Shown here piece by piece: positions 31,414 through 41,167 of a DNA stretch of 64,000 bases (its first letter is position 1; each line of letters begins with the position of its first letter). A model generated the notes under the pieces. It was not told the origin of the DNA and did no database searches. It worked only from the letters and a program-made list of their open reading frames with translations. The position numbers were made by a program, and so were the translations under genes. This DNA is from Candidatus Caldilinea saccharophila (lineage in GTDB: Bacteria > Chloroflexota > Anaerolineae > Caldilineales > Caldilineaceae): assembly GCA_016710365.1 (NCBI GenBank), contig JADJVW010000002.1, forward strand, positions 248,001 to 312,000, in the 5' to 3' direction.

Positions 31414-32618
31414 CGTTTGTCTTCCATCCAGCGCAACGCCGTCAATGCCAACGCCGCGGCGCCGATCGGCAGCGCGTCTTCATCCAGGCGGAAGTCGGCG
31501 CGGTGCACCGGATAGTACTCCTGCCATGCCGGGTTATGCACGCCCAGCCGCAGGAAGCAGCCGGGCGCGGCCTGCGCCATGTAGCTGAAGTCCTCGGCGC
31601 CCATCATCAACTCGCTGTCAGCGACATGATGCGCGCCGAGCAGGTCGCGCATCGTCGCCAGCATGTGTTCGGTGGCTGTGGCGTCGTTGATGGTGGGTGG
31701 GTAGCCGGGAAAGATGGTCACTTCGGCGCGTCCGCCCAGCGGCTCGACGATGCTGGCCGCGCGCTGCAATTCCGCGTGCAGCACCGCGCGCGCCTCCGGT
31801 GTGAACGAGCGAATCGTACCGGTCATCGTCACCGCGTCGGGGATCACGTTGTCGACCGTGCCTCCGTGAATCGTGGCGATGGTGATGACGCCATGCTCGG
31901 TCGGGTCGAGCCGCCGGCTGACAACCTGGTGCACGGCGTTGATCACATGCGCGGCGAGAGCAATGGGGTCGATCGTGCTTTGCGGCCGCGCGGCGTGACC
32001 GCCCGAACCGGTGACGACAAGGTCAAATTTGTCGGCCGCGGCCATCATCGGGCCGGGGCGCGTCGCCACATAGCCGACGTCGTGAAATGAATCGACGTGC
32101 AGCCCAAAGACAGCATCCAGACCTTGCAGCGCGCCCTCCTCAACCATGCGCATCCCGCCCGATTTGCCTTCGGCGTCCTGCGCCTCCTCGCTGGGTTGGA
32201 AGAGCAGGCGCACCGAGCCGGGCAGCCGACTTTCTTTGGCCAGATCCTTGAGCAAAGTAGCCGCGCCGAGCAGCATGGCGGTATGCGCGTCATGGCCGCA
32301 CGCGTGCATAATACCAGGCCGCGTGCTGTCGAACTCTGTACCGTTGATCTCCAGGATCGGCAGCGCGTCCATATCGGCGCGCAGGCCGATCACTGGGCCG
32401 TCGCCGCCGCGGATGTGGCCGACGACGCCGGTCTTGGCGACTTCCGTCTCTGTCTCGATGCCGAGATCGACCAGTGTGGCGGTGACCAGGCTGGCGGTGC
32501 GCTGCTCGGTGAAGGTCAGCTCCGGGTAGCGGTGAATCGTGCGGCGCCAGGTGCGGAGGTCTTCCTGCATCGCTTTGGCGCGCTGGATCATTTCGGTTGA
32601 AGAAATTTGGCGGGACAT
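31410..32618 (-). CDS. M20 family amidohydrolase
   Basis: 402 aa zinc hydrolase of the hippurate hydrolase/N-acyl-amino-acid amidohydrolase group. Motifs: RRTIHRYPELTFTE, GLRADMDALPI, the metal-binding MHACGHDAHTAMLLGAA, LLFQPSEEAQDAEGKSGGMR and, near the C-terminus, MGAEDFSYMAQAAPGCFLRL. The dimerisation insert lies between ~180 and 290. It probably releases amino acids from N-acyl or amidated compounds in the cytoplasm. The stop overlaps the start of the lipoprotein gene by 4 bp. Confidence 0.92.
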   Translation of the reverse strand: MSRQISSTEMIQRAKAMQEDLRTWRRTIHRYPELTFTEQRTASLVTATLVDLGIETETEVAKTGVVGHIRGGDGPVIGLRADMDALPILEINGTEFDSTRPGIMHACGHDAHTAMLLGAATLLKDLAKESRLPGSVRLLFQPSEEAQDAEGKSGGMRMVEEGALQGLDAVFGLHVDSFHDVGYVATRPGPMMAAADKFDLVVTGSGGHAARPQSTIDPIALAAHVINAVHQVVSRRLDPTEHGVITIATIHGGTVDNVIPDAVTMTGTIRSFTPEARAVLHAELQRAASIVEPLGGRAEVTIFPGYPPTINDATATEHMLATMRDLLGAHHVADSELMMGAEDFSYMAQAAPGCFLRLGVHNPAWQEYYPVHRADFRLDEDALPIGAAALALTALRWMEDKR

Positions 32619-32741
32619 AGAGGCATCCTTTGCATCATGGTCAAACGAGGGTGTCTTGGCAAATATGTATGGTATTCATTATTATGGCAGATGCGGCAAT
32701 TGCCAATCGTGAGACACAGTCCGATTCCGTTTTGGGCGGGC

Positions 32742-32769
32742 TTGACGTTGCGGCGCATTCCGGTAGAAT
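32742..32769 (+). promoter_or_regulatory. Sigma-70-type promoter for the restriction-modification genes
   Basis: TTGACG at 32742 and TAGAAT at 32764 with a 16-nt spacer; the transcript would start near 32776, 22 nt before the methyltransferase ATG. Confidence 0.65.
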
Positions 32770-32797
32770 AGGTGTTCGGCTCTAAAGGAGAACTGGA

Positions 32798-33658
32798 ATG
32801 CTTGAATTGGATGCAATTATGCAGGGTGACTGTGAGGAGATTCTCCAGTCATTGCCAGATAATTCAGTCGATCTGATCTTCACATCACCGCCGTATGCCG
32901 ATCAACGCCGGCATACGTATGGCGGCGTGACGCCCGATGAGTATGTTGCGTGGTTCTTGCCAAAAACGCAGCAGTTTTTACGCGTGCTTAAACCTACTGG
33001 CACCTTTGTGCTCAACATTAAGGAGCGCGTGGTAAATGGTGAGCGCCACACCTACGTGATCGATCTCATCCTGAACATGCGAAACCAGGGGTGGCTTTGG
33101 ACAGAGGAGTTCATGTGGCACAAAAAAAACTCCTATCCGGGCAAGTGGCCAAACCGATTTCGCGATTCGTGGGAGCGTCTGATCCAGTTCAACAAGGCGC
33201 GCGCATTTACTATGTATCAAGATGCAGTCATGGTGCCCGTAGGCAGTTGGGCGCAAGACCGCCTGAGTAAATTGAGTGAGACCGATAAAATTCGGGACGA
33301 GTCACGTGTGGCAAGCGGATTTGGCAAAAATGTGTCTAACTGGATAGGGCGGGAAATGGTTTATCCTACCAACGTAATTCACATGGCGACCGAATGCACG
33401 AACCGAAACCACAGCGCCGCATTTCCTATCGATCTGCCCACATGGTTTATGAAACTCTTTACGCAAAGCGGAGATGTAGTGCTTGATCCGTTTGTTGGGT
33501 CTGGAACGACTGCTGTTGCGGCCAAGATGCTAAATCGTCATTACATCGGCGTCGACCTTGATCCTACCTATTGTGAACTTGCACGCAATCGATTAGCTAC
33601 GATTCAGCCAAGATTGCTGGAAGAAACCGAAGATTATTCCGCCGGAGACCGTTCATGA
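32798..33658 (+). CDS. Type II DNA methyltransferase, TSPPY type
   Basis: 286 aa. The catalytic motif IV is TSPPYADQR near residue 30, and the SAM-binding motif I is VLDPFVGSGTTAVAAKM near the C-terminus. This order (catalytic motif first) is typical of beta-class enzymes, and SPPY most often marks N4-cytosine methylation. AAAGGAG precedes the ATG. The stop overlaps the start of the next gene (ATGA), which encodes a probable restriction endonuclease, so this is the protective half of a restriction-modification pair. Codon use is less GC-rich than that of its neighbours, which suggests transfer. Confidence 0.92.
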   Translation: MLELDAIMQGDCEEILQSLPDNSVDLIFTSPPYADQRRHTYGGVTPDEYVAWFLPKTQQFLRVLKPTGTFVLNIKERVVNGERHTYVIDLILNMRNQGWLWTEEFMWHKKNSYPGKWPNRFRDSWERLIQFNKARAFTMYQDAVMVPVGSWAQDRLSKLSETDKIRDESRVASGFGKNVSNWIGREMVYPTNVIHMATECTNRNHSAAFPIDLPTWFMKLFTQSGDVVLDPFVGSGTTAVAAKMLNRHYIGVDLDPTYCELARNRLATIQPRLLEETEDYSAGDRS

Positions 33659-34407
33659 ATTTTATTGAGATGAAAGAGGTCGAATACTATGTGAACGAAA
33701 ACATTGATGATTTCCATCGCCGAAGACTTGTCACCGTCGAAAACCTGACGCTCAACCAGTTACTCAAAAAGAACCCTTACCTTTTTCGTGCTAAGAACTT
33801 GACAGTTGCCAGCGATCTAATCGGCAGCCTGCTCGAAGCATTTTTGTCTTCATCTGAGGAGAAAATTTTCGGCGACTTTCTGGAAAATCTTGCTTTGTTC
33901 GTGGCGCAAGAGACCGTCGGTGGGCACAAATCCACAGCGCCAGGTGTAGATTTGGAATTCTTTCATCTCAATACTCATTTTGTAGTTTCCATCAAATCTG
34001 GGTCTAATTGGGGCAACAGTTCACAGCAAAGCAAACTGGCGCAGGATCTGCGAAATGCTGTCGTACGCCTCAAACAGGCACGTGTGGCTGCCAATATCCA
34101 GCCTGTTCTCGGCATTTGTTATGGGAAAACCAGAACCACCTATACTAAAACGGGCTATCTCAAAGTCGTCGGCCAGAACTTTTGGTACATGATCAGCGAG
34201 AACAAGGAACTGTACACGGAGATTATCGAGCCTTTGGGCTATCAAGCGCGTGAACACAATGAACGCTTTCATGAGCAGCGCGGGGCGTTAGTGAACCGCC
34301 TTACCATCGAATTCATGCAGCGGTTTTGCGCACCGTCTGGAGCAATCGATTGGATCAAACTTGTCGAGTTCAACAGCAAAAATTTTGATCTCGACTCCTT
34401 TTTATAA
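33655..34407 (+). CDS. Probable type II restriction endonuclease (PD-(D/E)xK, PmeII-like)
   Basis: 250 aa. The likely active site is GVDLEFFHLNTHFVVSIKSG, an acidic residue followed after beta strands by an (I)KSG lysine, as in PD-(D/E)xK nucleases. The segment GHKSTAPGVDLEF with IKSGSNWGNSSQQ resembles PmeII-family enzymes as I recall them. Coupled by a 4-bp overlap to the methyltransferase gene. Target site not predictable from sequence alone. Composition is more AT-rich than the flanking genes. Confidence 0.75.
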   Translation: MNFIEMKEVEYYVNENIDDFHRRRLVTVENLTLNQLLKKNPYLFRAKNLTVASDLIGSLLEAFLSSSEEKIFGDFLENLALFVAQETVGGHKSTAPGVDLEFFHLNTHFVVSIKSGSNWGNSSQQSKLAQDLRNAVVRLKQARVAANIQPVLGICYGKTRTTYTKTGYLKVVGQNFWYMISENKELYTEIIEPLGYQAREHNERFHEQRGALVNRLTIEFMQRFCAPSGAIDWIKLVEFNSKNFDLDSFL

Positions 34408-34423
34408 CTCACGGAGAATCCTT

Positions 34424-35053
34424 ATGACCAATCCCATTCCCATCGATGTCTGGTCTGACTTTGTCTGACCATGGTGCTATCTGGTTGGCTCCAGTTTGGA
34501 GCAACTCACCCAAGCACAGGATGACACATTGCCGCCCATCACGCTGCGCTGGCACGCCTTTGAACTGCGACCTGCCGGCGCGCCGCCGCTCCCGGCAGAA
34601 TACCGCGAGCGCATCGAGGCGAGCCGTCCGCAATTGTACGCCACCGCGCGCGAGCGCTATCAACGCGAAATGAACCCCGGCCCCTTCGGGATCGACAGCC
34701 GCCCGGCGCTGGTCGGCGAAAAATACGCCGAAGCAATGGGATGCGGAGCCGTTTTTCACGACGCAGTCATGCACGCCTACTGGGCCGATGCCCGCGATAT
34801 CTCTGACCGCAATGTGCTGGCAGATCTGGCCGAAGCGGTGGGCATGACACGCGGCGACTTTCTGGCCGCGCTCGACGACCCGGTTTATGACGATAGGGTG
34901 CAAGCTGACGTCGAAACCGCGCGCAGGTATGGCCTAAACGGAGTGCCGGCGCTGATCTTTGACAACAAATATCTGGTCTCCGGCGCACAGCCGGCGGATG
35001 TGCTGAGACAGGTGGTTGCGCGCATCATGCAGGAGAACGATAACGGAGGCTGA
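34424..35053 (+). CDS. DsbA/FrnE-family thiol oxidoreductase with UPWC motif (probable selenoprotein)
   Basis: 209 aa if UGA at 34466-34468 is read as selenocysteine. ATG 34424 has GGAG eight bases upstream and encodes MTNPIPIDVWSDFV, then UGA, then PWCYLVGSSLEQLTQAQ. In FrnE-like proteins this site is the CPWC active motif, so the UGA stands exactly where the first redox Cys belongs. The frame is open on both sides without any indel. The rest matches the family: LRWHAFELRP, the helical insert GFGIDSRPAL-type region, and the cis-Pro loop with GLNGVPALIFDNKYLVSGAQ. A SECIS-like hairpin lies at 34483-34506. An automated call would start at TTG 34496 and lose the active site. A plain TGT/TGC-to-TGA change is the alternative. 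Confidence 0.82.
34483..34506 (+). promoter_or_regulatory. Candidate bacterial SECIS element
   Basis: GGTT-(G bulge)-GCTCCA pairs with TGGAGC-AACT around a three-base loop GTT. The stem has ten pairs (one G-U) and a single bulged G. The first loop base, G34494, is 25 nt after the UGA, inside the range known for bacterial SECIS elements, which need a G at the start of the apical loop. The element lies inside the coding region, as in all bacterial cases. Confidence 0.75.
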
Positions 35054-35124
35054 CCCGCTGCGGCGTGAAACTTCGCCCGCCGCCCCACATAACCTGTCGT
35101 TCATTTTGGTGATTGAGGAAAATG

Positions 35125-35204
35125 AAGCGCGGATCAGACGAGATTCTGCACGAACTCGTTTTATCCGCGCTAAATCCGTTTAATCCGCGCCATCCGCGTT
35201 CTAT
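35125..35204. repeat. Dispersed hairpin repeat, degenerate copy
   Basis: Starts AAGCGCGGATCAGACGAGAT and ends CCGCGCCATCCGCGTTCTAT. The right arm closely matches the copy at 47295-47385 (GAATCCGCGTTCTAT); the left arm is shortened. It lies between the FrnE-like gene and convergent rocF. Confidence 0.7.
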
Positions 35205-35215
35205 TTTCCGCGATC

Positions 35216-36145
<930 letters not shown>

Positions 36146-36168
36146 GTGCTGCTCTTTCCTTTGCTATT

Positions 36169-36224
36169 GGATCGCGGACATCTCGTCCGCCCTGGCGCGA
36201 GTGCGGACGAGATGTCCGCGATCC
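36169..36224. repeat. 22-bp perfect inverted repeat between rocF and dnaE2
   Basis: GGATCGCGGACATCTCGTCC... at 36169-36190 is exactly inverted at 36203-36224 around a 12-nt loop. It lies 23 nt upstream of the rocF start and 16 nt downstream of the polymerase stop. It may end the polymerase transcript; there is no T-run. Confidence 0.8.
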
Positions 36225-36240
36225 GGACTTGCCATCCGGG

Positions 36241-39200
36241 TTACAATCTCTCCATCTGTTCGACCTGCAGCCGGCCGCTGCCCCACTCATCCTCCAGCCA
36301 GCGGCCGCGTATACGCACCGGCGCCCACACAGGTGGATTGCTGACTCCACGCGGCAAGATGGCGATGCAAAAGTGCGTGCGGTCGTTCAGGAAAAAACCC
36401 TTGCCCCCGGTCCAGCCGGGCAGCCGCACACCGATGATCTGCACAGCCCGCCGAGGCCAATCCGCGACGGTGACCAGCGACGTGACGCCCTCGGCAGCAG
36501 GTTGAAGCAGGTCGAGTGGGTGTACACTGATCGGCTGCCCCAGGATATGCTCCTCCCACGCCAGCCGCTGCGCGGCGCTTTCCGCCTCGACCGGACGCGT
36601 CATGAAATCAAAAGAGAATTGCTGCATCTCACCGCGCGCGCTGCTCTCCGCCGCAGCGAGCAAGGCCGCCCGGCTGGCGCCCAGCCCATCGAGCGCGCCG
36701 CACTGGATGAGATGGGCGATCTCCTTGCGTTGCAGCGGGACGCGGCGCAGCAGGTCGGCGAGATCGCTGAAGGCCGCGCGGCTACGCTCCTCGCTGATAG
36801 TCTGCACGCTGGTCTGACGCAACTCGCGCACCTGATTCAGCCCCATGTATAGCACAGCCTGCGCAGCTTCGTACACCAGCGTGAACTCCCCCTGGCTGAA
36901 GTTGACATGCGGCGGCCGCACATCGATGCCCAGCCGTCGCGCTTCGGCAATGTAGATAGCCGGATGATGAAAGCCGCCCCAGTTCGCCAGCCGCGCACAG
37001 AGAAAGGCTGCGGGCCAGTGGGCGCGCACATAGGCCGAGCGATAGCTGACATCGGCGTAGGCGGTGGCGTGACCCTGATTGAAGCCATAGCCGGCGAAAG
37101 GCTCCACCTGTTCCCACAACGTGCGCGCCTGAGCTTCGTTCAACGCAGGGCCGTCCGGCGCGGGGCGTTGGCAACCGGCCACAAAGCGCGCGCGGATGGC
37201 GGCCATTTCCGCGCCCTGAAATTTGCTCATCCCCTTGCGCAGATGTTCCGCTTCCTGCCACGAAAGCCCGGCAATCTCGCGTGCGATGCGCAGGATCTGT
37301 TCCTGGAAGAGCAGCACTCCCTTCGTACGGTGTAGAATCGGCGCCAGCGCAGGGTGCAGATAGCTCACCGGCTCTTCTCCACGATAGCGGCGAATGAAGT
37401 GCTGCACCATGCCGCCCAGCGCGGGCCCCGGTTTGAAGAAAGCGTTGGCAACCGCGAGATCCTGCACAGTGCGTGCGGCGAGTTGGCGCAGTGTGCGCTG
37501 CGCGCCGCACGACTCGCACTGGAAGACGCCGATCGCGTCGCCGCGCGCCAGCATCGCGCCGGTCAGCGCGTCGTCCAGCGGGATGGCATCGACGCGGAAC
37601 GCGGGGTCGGCCTGCGTGCGCACGATCTCGGCGGCGTCGGCGAGCACAGTCAACGCGCGAATGCCGAGCAGGTCGATCTTGGGCAGTCCCAGCGCCTCGA
37701 CGTCGCCGTGATCGAACTGGGTGATCAGAAAGCCCTTGGGCGCCATCTGCACCGGCACGACGTCGGTCAGCGGCCCCGGCGTGATCACGACGCCGCCCGG
37801 ATGCACGCTCAGGTGGTCGGGCTGGCGCAGCAGGCCAAAGGCGGCGCGCACCACGGGATGCAACGCGGGGTCGTCGACTTTCTCCAGTGCGGCTTCGAGC
37901 GTCTGCGCGGTGCGGCGGCGTGGATCGGGATGCCAATCTTCGGGCAATCGTTTGACCAGCCGGGCGGTCGCCGTCTCATCCAGCCCGTAGGCTTTGGCCG
38001 TCTCGCGCAGTGCGGAGCGCAGCCGCAACGTGCTGATCGTGGCGACGAGCGCGACCCGGTCCGCGCCGTAGGTGCGGCGCACATATTCCAGCACCTCGTC
38101 GCGGCGCACGCTGCAAAAATCGAGGTCGATGTCGGGCAGACTGGTGCGCGCGGGGTTGAAAGCGCTCGAAGAGCAGGTCGTGCTCGATGGGGTCAACGGT
38201 GGTGATGCCAATGCAATAGGCGACCAGCGAATTCGCCACGCTGCGCGCGTCGAGACGGGGATGTCGCGGCTGCGCGCATAACGCACGATGTCGGCGACGA
38301 GCAGGAAAAGCGGGGCAAAACCATGGCTGCTGATTGCAGCCAGCTCGGCGTCTCGCCGCGCCATGAGATCCTCCCAATCCGCACGCGGCAAGGCTGCACC
38401 GTAGCGGGTTTGCAGCCCCTCAGCCACCTGGGCGGTCAGCGCCTGGTCAGGAGTTTGGCCCGCGGGCAGCGCCAGCACCGGCCAGATCGGCCGGCCATCG
38501 GGCAAGGCAGGCTGACAGGCAGCGGCGACGGATGCAGTGGCGTGCAGCGCGCCGGGAAAAGCAGCATAACATGCCACCATCTCCTGCGGCGACAGCCAGT
38601 GGAGAGTGACGTCCGGGTCGCCGCCGTCCAGTCTGTCCTCCGCGGCCAGCGCGTCCAGGGGTGCGTTGCGTGCAATCGCTGCAAGCAGGTGCAACCGTGC
38701 GCGCTCGTCAGGGTCGAGGCAGTAGATCGCTTGGGCGGCCACTGTGCCGATCCCGAAGCGGCCAGCAAGCGTTGCGATCTCGCGCCCCAACGTTTCAGCC
38801 GCTGCGTGACAACAGTCGATTGTGAGCCAGGCGCGCTCGCCAAAGACGCCCGCCAGCCAACTCACGACGCGCCCCGCGGCCGCGCGCTCGCCCCGTCGCA
38901 GCAGATAATCCACCCAGCCACGGCGCCCGCCCGACAGACAGAGCAACCCCTCTTGATGCGCCTTGAGTTCATCCCACGTCAGGCGCGCCGCGGAAGTCCC
39001 GGCGCGGGCGGGCGTCCCTTGTAGTGTGGAGGAGAGGCGGCAGAGCGAGCGATAGCCTTCCGGCCCGGTCGCCAGCAATGTCAGTTCGCCAGGCGCACGG
39101 TGCATAGCCATGCCATGGGGCGCTTCGACCGTCGCCGTCATACCGATGATAGGTTGGACATCAACGGCCAGACAGGCGCGCTGAAAGGCCACCGCGCCGT

Positions 39201-39351
39201 AGAGCACGTTGGCATCGGTCAGCGCCATCTGCGCCATGCCATCCTGCGCCGCGCGCGCGGCCAGCGCTTCGACTGGCGCCGTGGCGCTCAGCAGCGAATA
39301 CCAGGAGTGAACGTTCAGATGAACAATGGTGGCAGGGTCGATTGACGACAT
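36241..39351 (-). CDS. dnaE2: DNA polymerase III alpha subunit, DnaE2/ImuC type
   Basis: C-family polymerase, 1036 aa, the length of error-prone DnaE2 rather than replicative DnaE1. N-terminal PHP domain (VHLNVHSWYSLLSATAPVEA, ALTDANVLYGAVAFQRAC). Palm residues are in SLPDIDLDFCSVRRDEVLEY. Further motifs: LSVHPGGVVITPGPL, ALGLPKIDLLGIRALTVL, GVFQCESCGAQRTLRQL, KGVLLFQEQILRIAREIAG and PFAGYGFNQGHATAYADVSY. Between about 38245 and 38160 the frame slips and returns (one base missing, then two). About 29 residues are therefore wrong; the adjacent frame has the expected GSVANSLVAYCIGITTVDPI, then EHDLLFERF. The overall frame remains open. Confidence 0.88.
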   Translation of the reverse strand: MSSIDPATIVHLNVHSWYSLLSATAPVEALAARAAQDGMAQMALTDANVLYGAVAFQRACLAVDVQPIIGMTATVEAPHGMAMHRAPGELTLLATGPEGYRSLCRLSSTLQGTPARAGTSAARLTWDELKAHQEGLLCLSGGRRGWVDYLLRRGERAAAGRVVSWLAGVFGERAWLTIDCCHAAAETLGREIATLAGRFGIGTVAAQAIYCLDPDERARLHLLAAIARNAPLDALAAEDRLDGGDPDVTLHWLSPQEMVACYAAFPGALHATASVAAACQPALPDGRPIWPVLALPAGQTPDQALTAQVAEGLQTRYGAALPRADWEDLMARRDAELAAISSHGFAPLFLLVADIVRYARSRDIPVSTRAAWRIRWSPIALASPPLTPSSTTCSSSAFNPARTSLPDIDLDFCSVRRDEVLEYVRRTYGADRVALVATISTLRLRSALRETAKAYGLDETATARLVKRLPEDWHPDPRRRTAQTLEAALEKVDDPALHPVVRAAFGLLRQPDHLSVHPGGVVITPGPLTDVVPVQMAPKGFLITQFDHGDVEALGLPKIDLLGIRALTVLADAAEIVRTQADPAFRVDAIPLDDALTGAMLARGDAIGVFQCESCGAQRTLRQLAARTVQDLAVANAFFKPGPALGGMVQHFIRRYRGEEPVSYLHPALAPILHRTKGVLLFQEQILRIAREIAGLSWQEAEHLRKGMSKFQGAEMAAIRARFVAGCQRPAPDGPALNEAQARTLWEQVEPFAGYGFNQGHATAYADVSYRSAYVRAHWPAAFLCARLANWGGFHHPAIYIAEARRLGIDVRPPHVNFSQGEFTLVYEAAQAVLYMGLNQVRELRQTSVQTISEERSRAAFSDLADLLRRVPLQRKEIAHLIQCGALDGLGASRAALLAAAESSARGEMQQFSFDFMTRPVEAESAAQRLAWEEHILGQPISVHPLDLLQPAAEGVTSLVTVADWPRRAVQIIGVRLPGWTGGKGFFLNDRTHFCIAILPRGVSNPPVWAPVRIRGRWLEDEWGSGRLQVEQMERL

Positions 39352-39377
39352 GGGGTGATCTTACGTCTTACAAAGAG

Positions 39378-39424
39378 AATCTCCAATCTTTACTCTCTGA
39401 TATCGAGAGTAGAGATTGGAGATT
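39378..39424. repeat. 20-bp hairpin of GAGATTGG units
   Basis: AATCTCCAATCTTTACTCTC pairs with 39405-39424 with one G-U pair and a 7-nt loop; two more GAGATTGG-like units follow to about 39448. It is similar to the hairpin at 9654-9703. It lies between the L,D-transpeptidase gene and the polymerase gene. Confidence 0.78.
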
Positions 39425-39470
39425 GGAGATTGAGAGATTGGGAGATTAAAAAATTAGTGTGGCGTGGATA

Positions 39471-40344
39471 CTATTCGTTGACGACGACGCGCGTGCCCAT
39501 GTCGGCCCAGGTATAGAGCGCTTGGGCTTCGGGGACGCGCAGGTTGACGCAGCCGTGGCTGACCGGCCTGCCAAAGTTATCGTGCCAGTACGCGCCGTGG
39601 ATGGCAAAGTCGCCGGAATAGTACATGGTCCAGGGCACGTCGGGCGTGTCGTAGTCGATGCCCCGCATACGCGCCTTTTCAAATCTCAGATAAACGGCAA
39701 ACTCGCCGGGCAGCGTGCGAAAGCCTGGCTTGCCTGTGCTCACGGTCGTCTCGAAAACCGCCACATCGCCCTGCCAGGCCGTCCGGTTTCTGGTCGGAAA
39801 TGTCTACTTCGATCCAGCGCTCGCCATCGGCGGGCGCGTCGGTGCGGAAGACAACGGGCGTTGGTGCAGGCGCGGGTGCGGGTTTGTCTTCGGCGGTGGC
39901 GTCGGGTTTGGTCTCCGCAGCGGGAACTTCCGGCTTCTCCACCGCAGCCGGCGCACCCGCATTGGCAATGCTCACCGGCACGAAAATTTCGTCATAATTG
40001 AGGTTGCTGTGCACGACGCGCAGCCTCAGTACGTGGTCGCCGTTGGGATAGAGCGTCGTATCCCAGGTATGCAGATCGTCCGTACTGGCGACAGGTTTTT
40101 CGCCCAATGCCAGAAAGGTCGCGTGTTGGGGATCGCCGCCAAGCAACAGGTCGAGCTGCCACTTGCGGAACGTCGGATGAGAGGCCATGCCTTCCACGTT
40201 GACTGTTCCCGAAAGCGTGGCGCCAGGCGCCGGGAAGGAAATTACACCATCGTGCTGGGCAAACGCCGGCGTCGCGGCCAGCGCCATCCACAAAAGCGCC
40301 ATAAAGCCGGCGCGCCAGAAGTTACGGGTCAACCAACTACTCAT
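39471..40344 (-). CDS. L,D-transpeptidase (YkuD), one frameshift
   Basis: Exported peptidoglycan cross-linking enzyme. From ATG 40344 (GAGG upstream): signal peptide ending ATPAFAQ, an Ig-like domain (GATLSGTVNVEGMASHPTF), a Pro/Ala linker, then IEVDISDQK. The frame is lost near 39780 at CCGG; removing one C gives QKRTAWQGDVAVFETTVSTG. The YkuD domain follows: TGKPGFRTLPGEFAVYLRF, FAIHGAYWHDNFGRPVSHGC, with the catalytic Cys in SHGCVNLR. Total about 290 aa. Likely a sequence error, given the well-kept active site. Confidence 0.88.
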
Positions 40345-40360
40345 CAAATCCATCCTCTTT

Positions 40361-41167
40361 CTACGGCTGTTCATAATCCACCGCGACAGAAGCCGCGAGC
40401 ACGCTGCGCAGGTATTGTAACACAGCCACGTGTTCCGGGTGCGCTTGATAGCGCTCCATGTCAGCCAGGCTGTCGAAGCGCGTGATCAGCGCCAGATCGT
40501 AGGAGCGACCGGAATGCAGCATGTCCAGGCCAACTTCGATCTCACGTAGTTCGGGCACTTTCCCCTTCAACCCGCGCAGCAGCCCCGACGCCTTTGCCAA
40601 TACGGTGGGCGCCGGCTCCTGGAATCTCATCAGCACGACGTGCGTCAACGGTCGCGGAGGCAGCGATGCGGGACGCGCGCGTCCCGTGAGATCGAGCCGC
40701 ATTACATTTTCGCCATCGTCCACCTCGCCCGTGTCGACAAAGCCGAGGCTGGCATAGAAAGCTTGCGGGCCGCCGGCGGCTGGGACATAGCTGAGCAACA
40801 TCTGTGTGGCGTTGGGGCGTCCCAACACATACTCGATCACCTGCGTCATCCCCTGCCGCGCAAAGCCCATGCGCTGGTAGTGGGCGTCTATCATGAGCCG
40901 CCAGAGGTAGTACTCCGGTTTGAATGGATCGTCGTGGAGCATGACAAAACCTACGGGCGTCTCGTCGGCGTAGATAGCGCGCAGCCAGGCTAGCGGCTCG
41001 TAGGCGCCCTGAGCGAGGGAGACCGGGTTGGGTGCAACAAATTGCTCCTGTTCCGGCCTCACCTTCAGGCGCATCACGGCGCGCAGGTTGTCGGGTGTGA
41101 CCGGGCGCAGCGAAACCAAAGCGTCAGGGGTGATAACGGGTGTGGCCGGCTCGGCATGTGCGGACAT
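40361..41167 (-). CDS. GNAT acetyltransferase fused to a Dabb (stress-response A/B barrel) domain
   Basis: 268 aa from ATG 41167 with AGGAG upstream. Residues ~1-160 form a GNAT domain of the spermidine/aminoglycoside acetyltransferase sort (VSLRPVTPDNLRAVMRLKV, YYLWRLMIDAHYQRMGFARQ with the acetyl-CoA loop, AFYASLGFVDTGEVDDGENV). Residues ~172-268 form a Dabb domain (THVVLMRFQEPA, LREIEVGLDMLHSGRSYDL, FDSLADMERYQAHPEH, VDYEQP), a ferredoxin-like dimer fold. Both usually occur as separate proteins. Substrate unknown. The gene ends 16 bp before the L,D-transpeptidase start. Confidence 0.82.
   Translation of the reverse strand: MSAHAEPATPVITPDALVSLRPVTPDNLRAVMRLKVRPEQEQFVAPNPVSLAQGAYEPLAWLRAIYADETPVGFVMLHDDPFKPEYYLWRLMIDAHYQRMGFARQGMTQVIEYVLGRPNATQMLLSYVPAAGGPQAFYASLGFVDTGEVDDGENVMRLDLTGRARPASLPPRPLTHVVLMRFQEPAPTVLAKASGLLRGLKGKVPELREIEVGLDMLHSGRSYDLALITRFDSLADMERYQAHPEHVAVLQYLRSVLAASVAVDYEQP

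Noticed and set aside
34496..35053. FrnE-like gene starting at TTG 34496
   Set aside because: This start skips the redox motif and has no ribosome site of its own; the in-frame UGA reading from ATG 34424 explains the whole family sequence.
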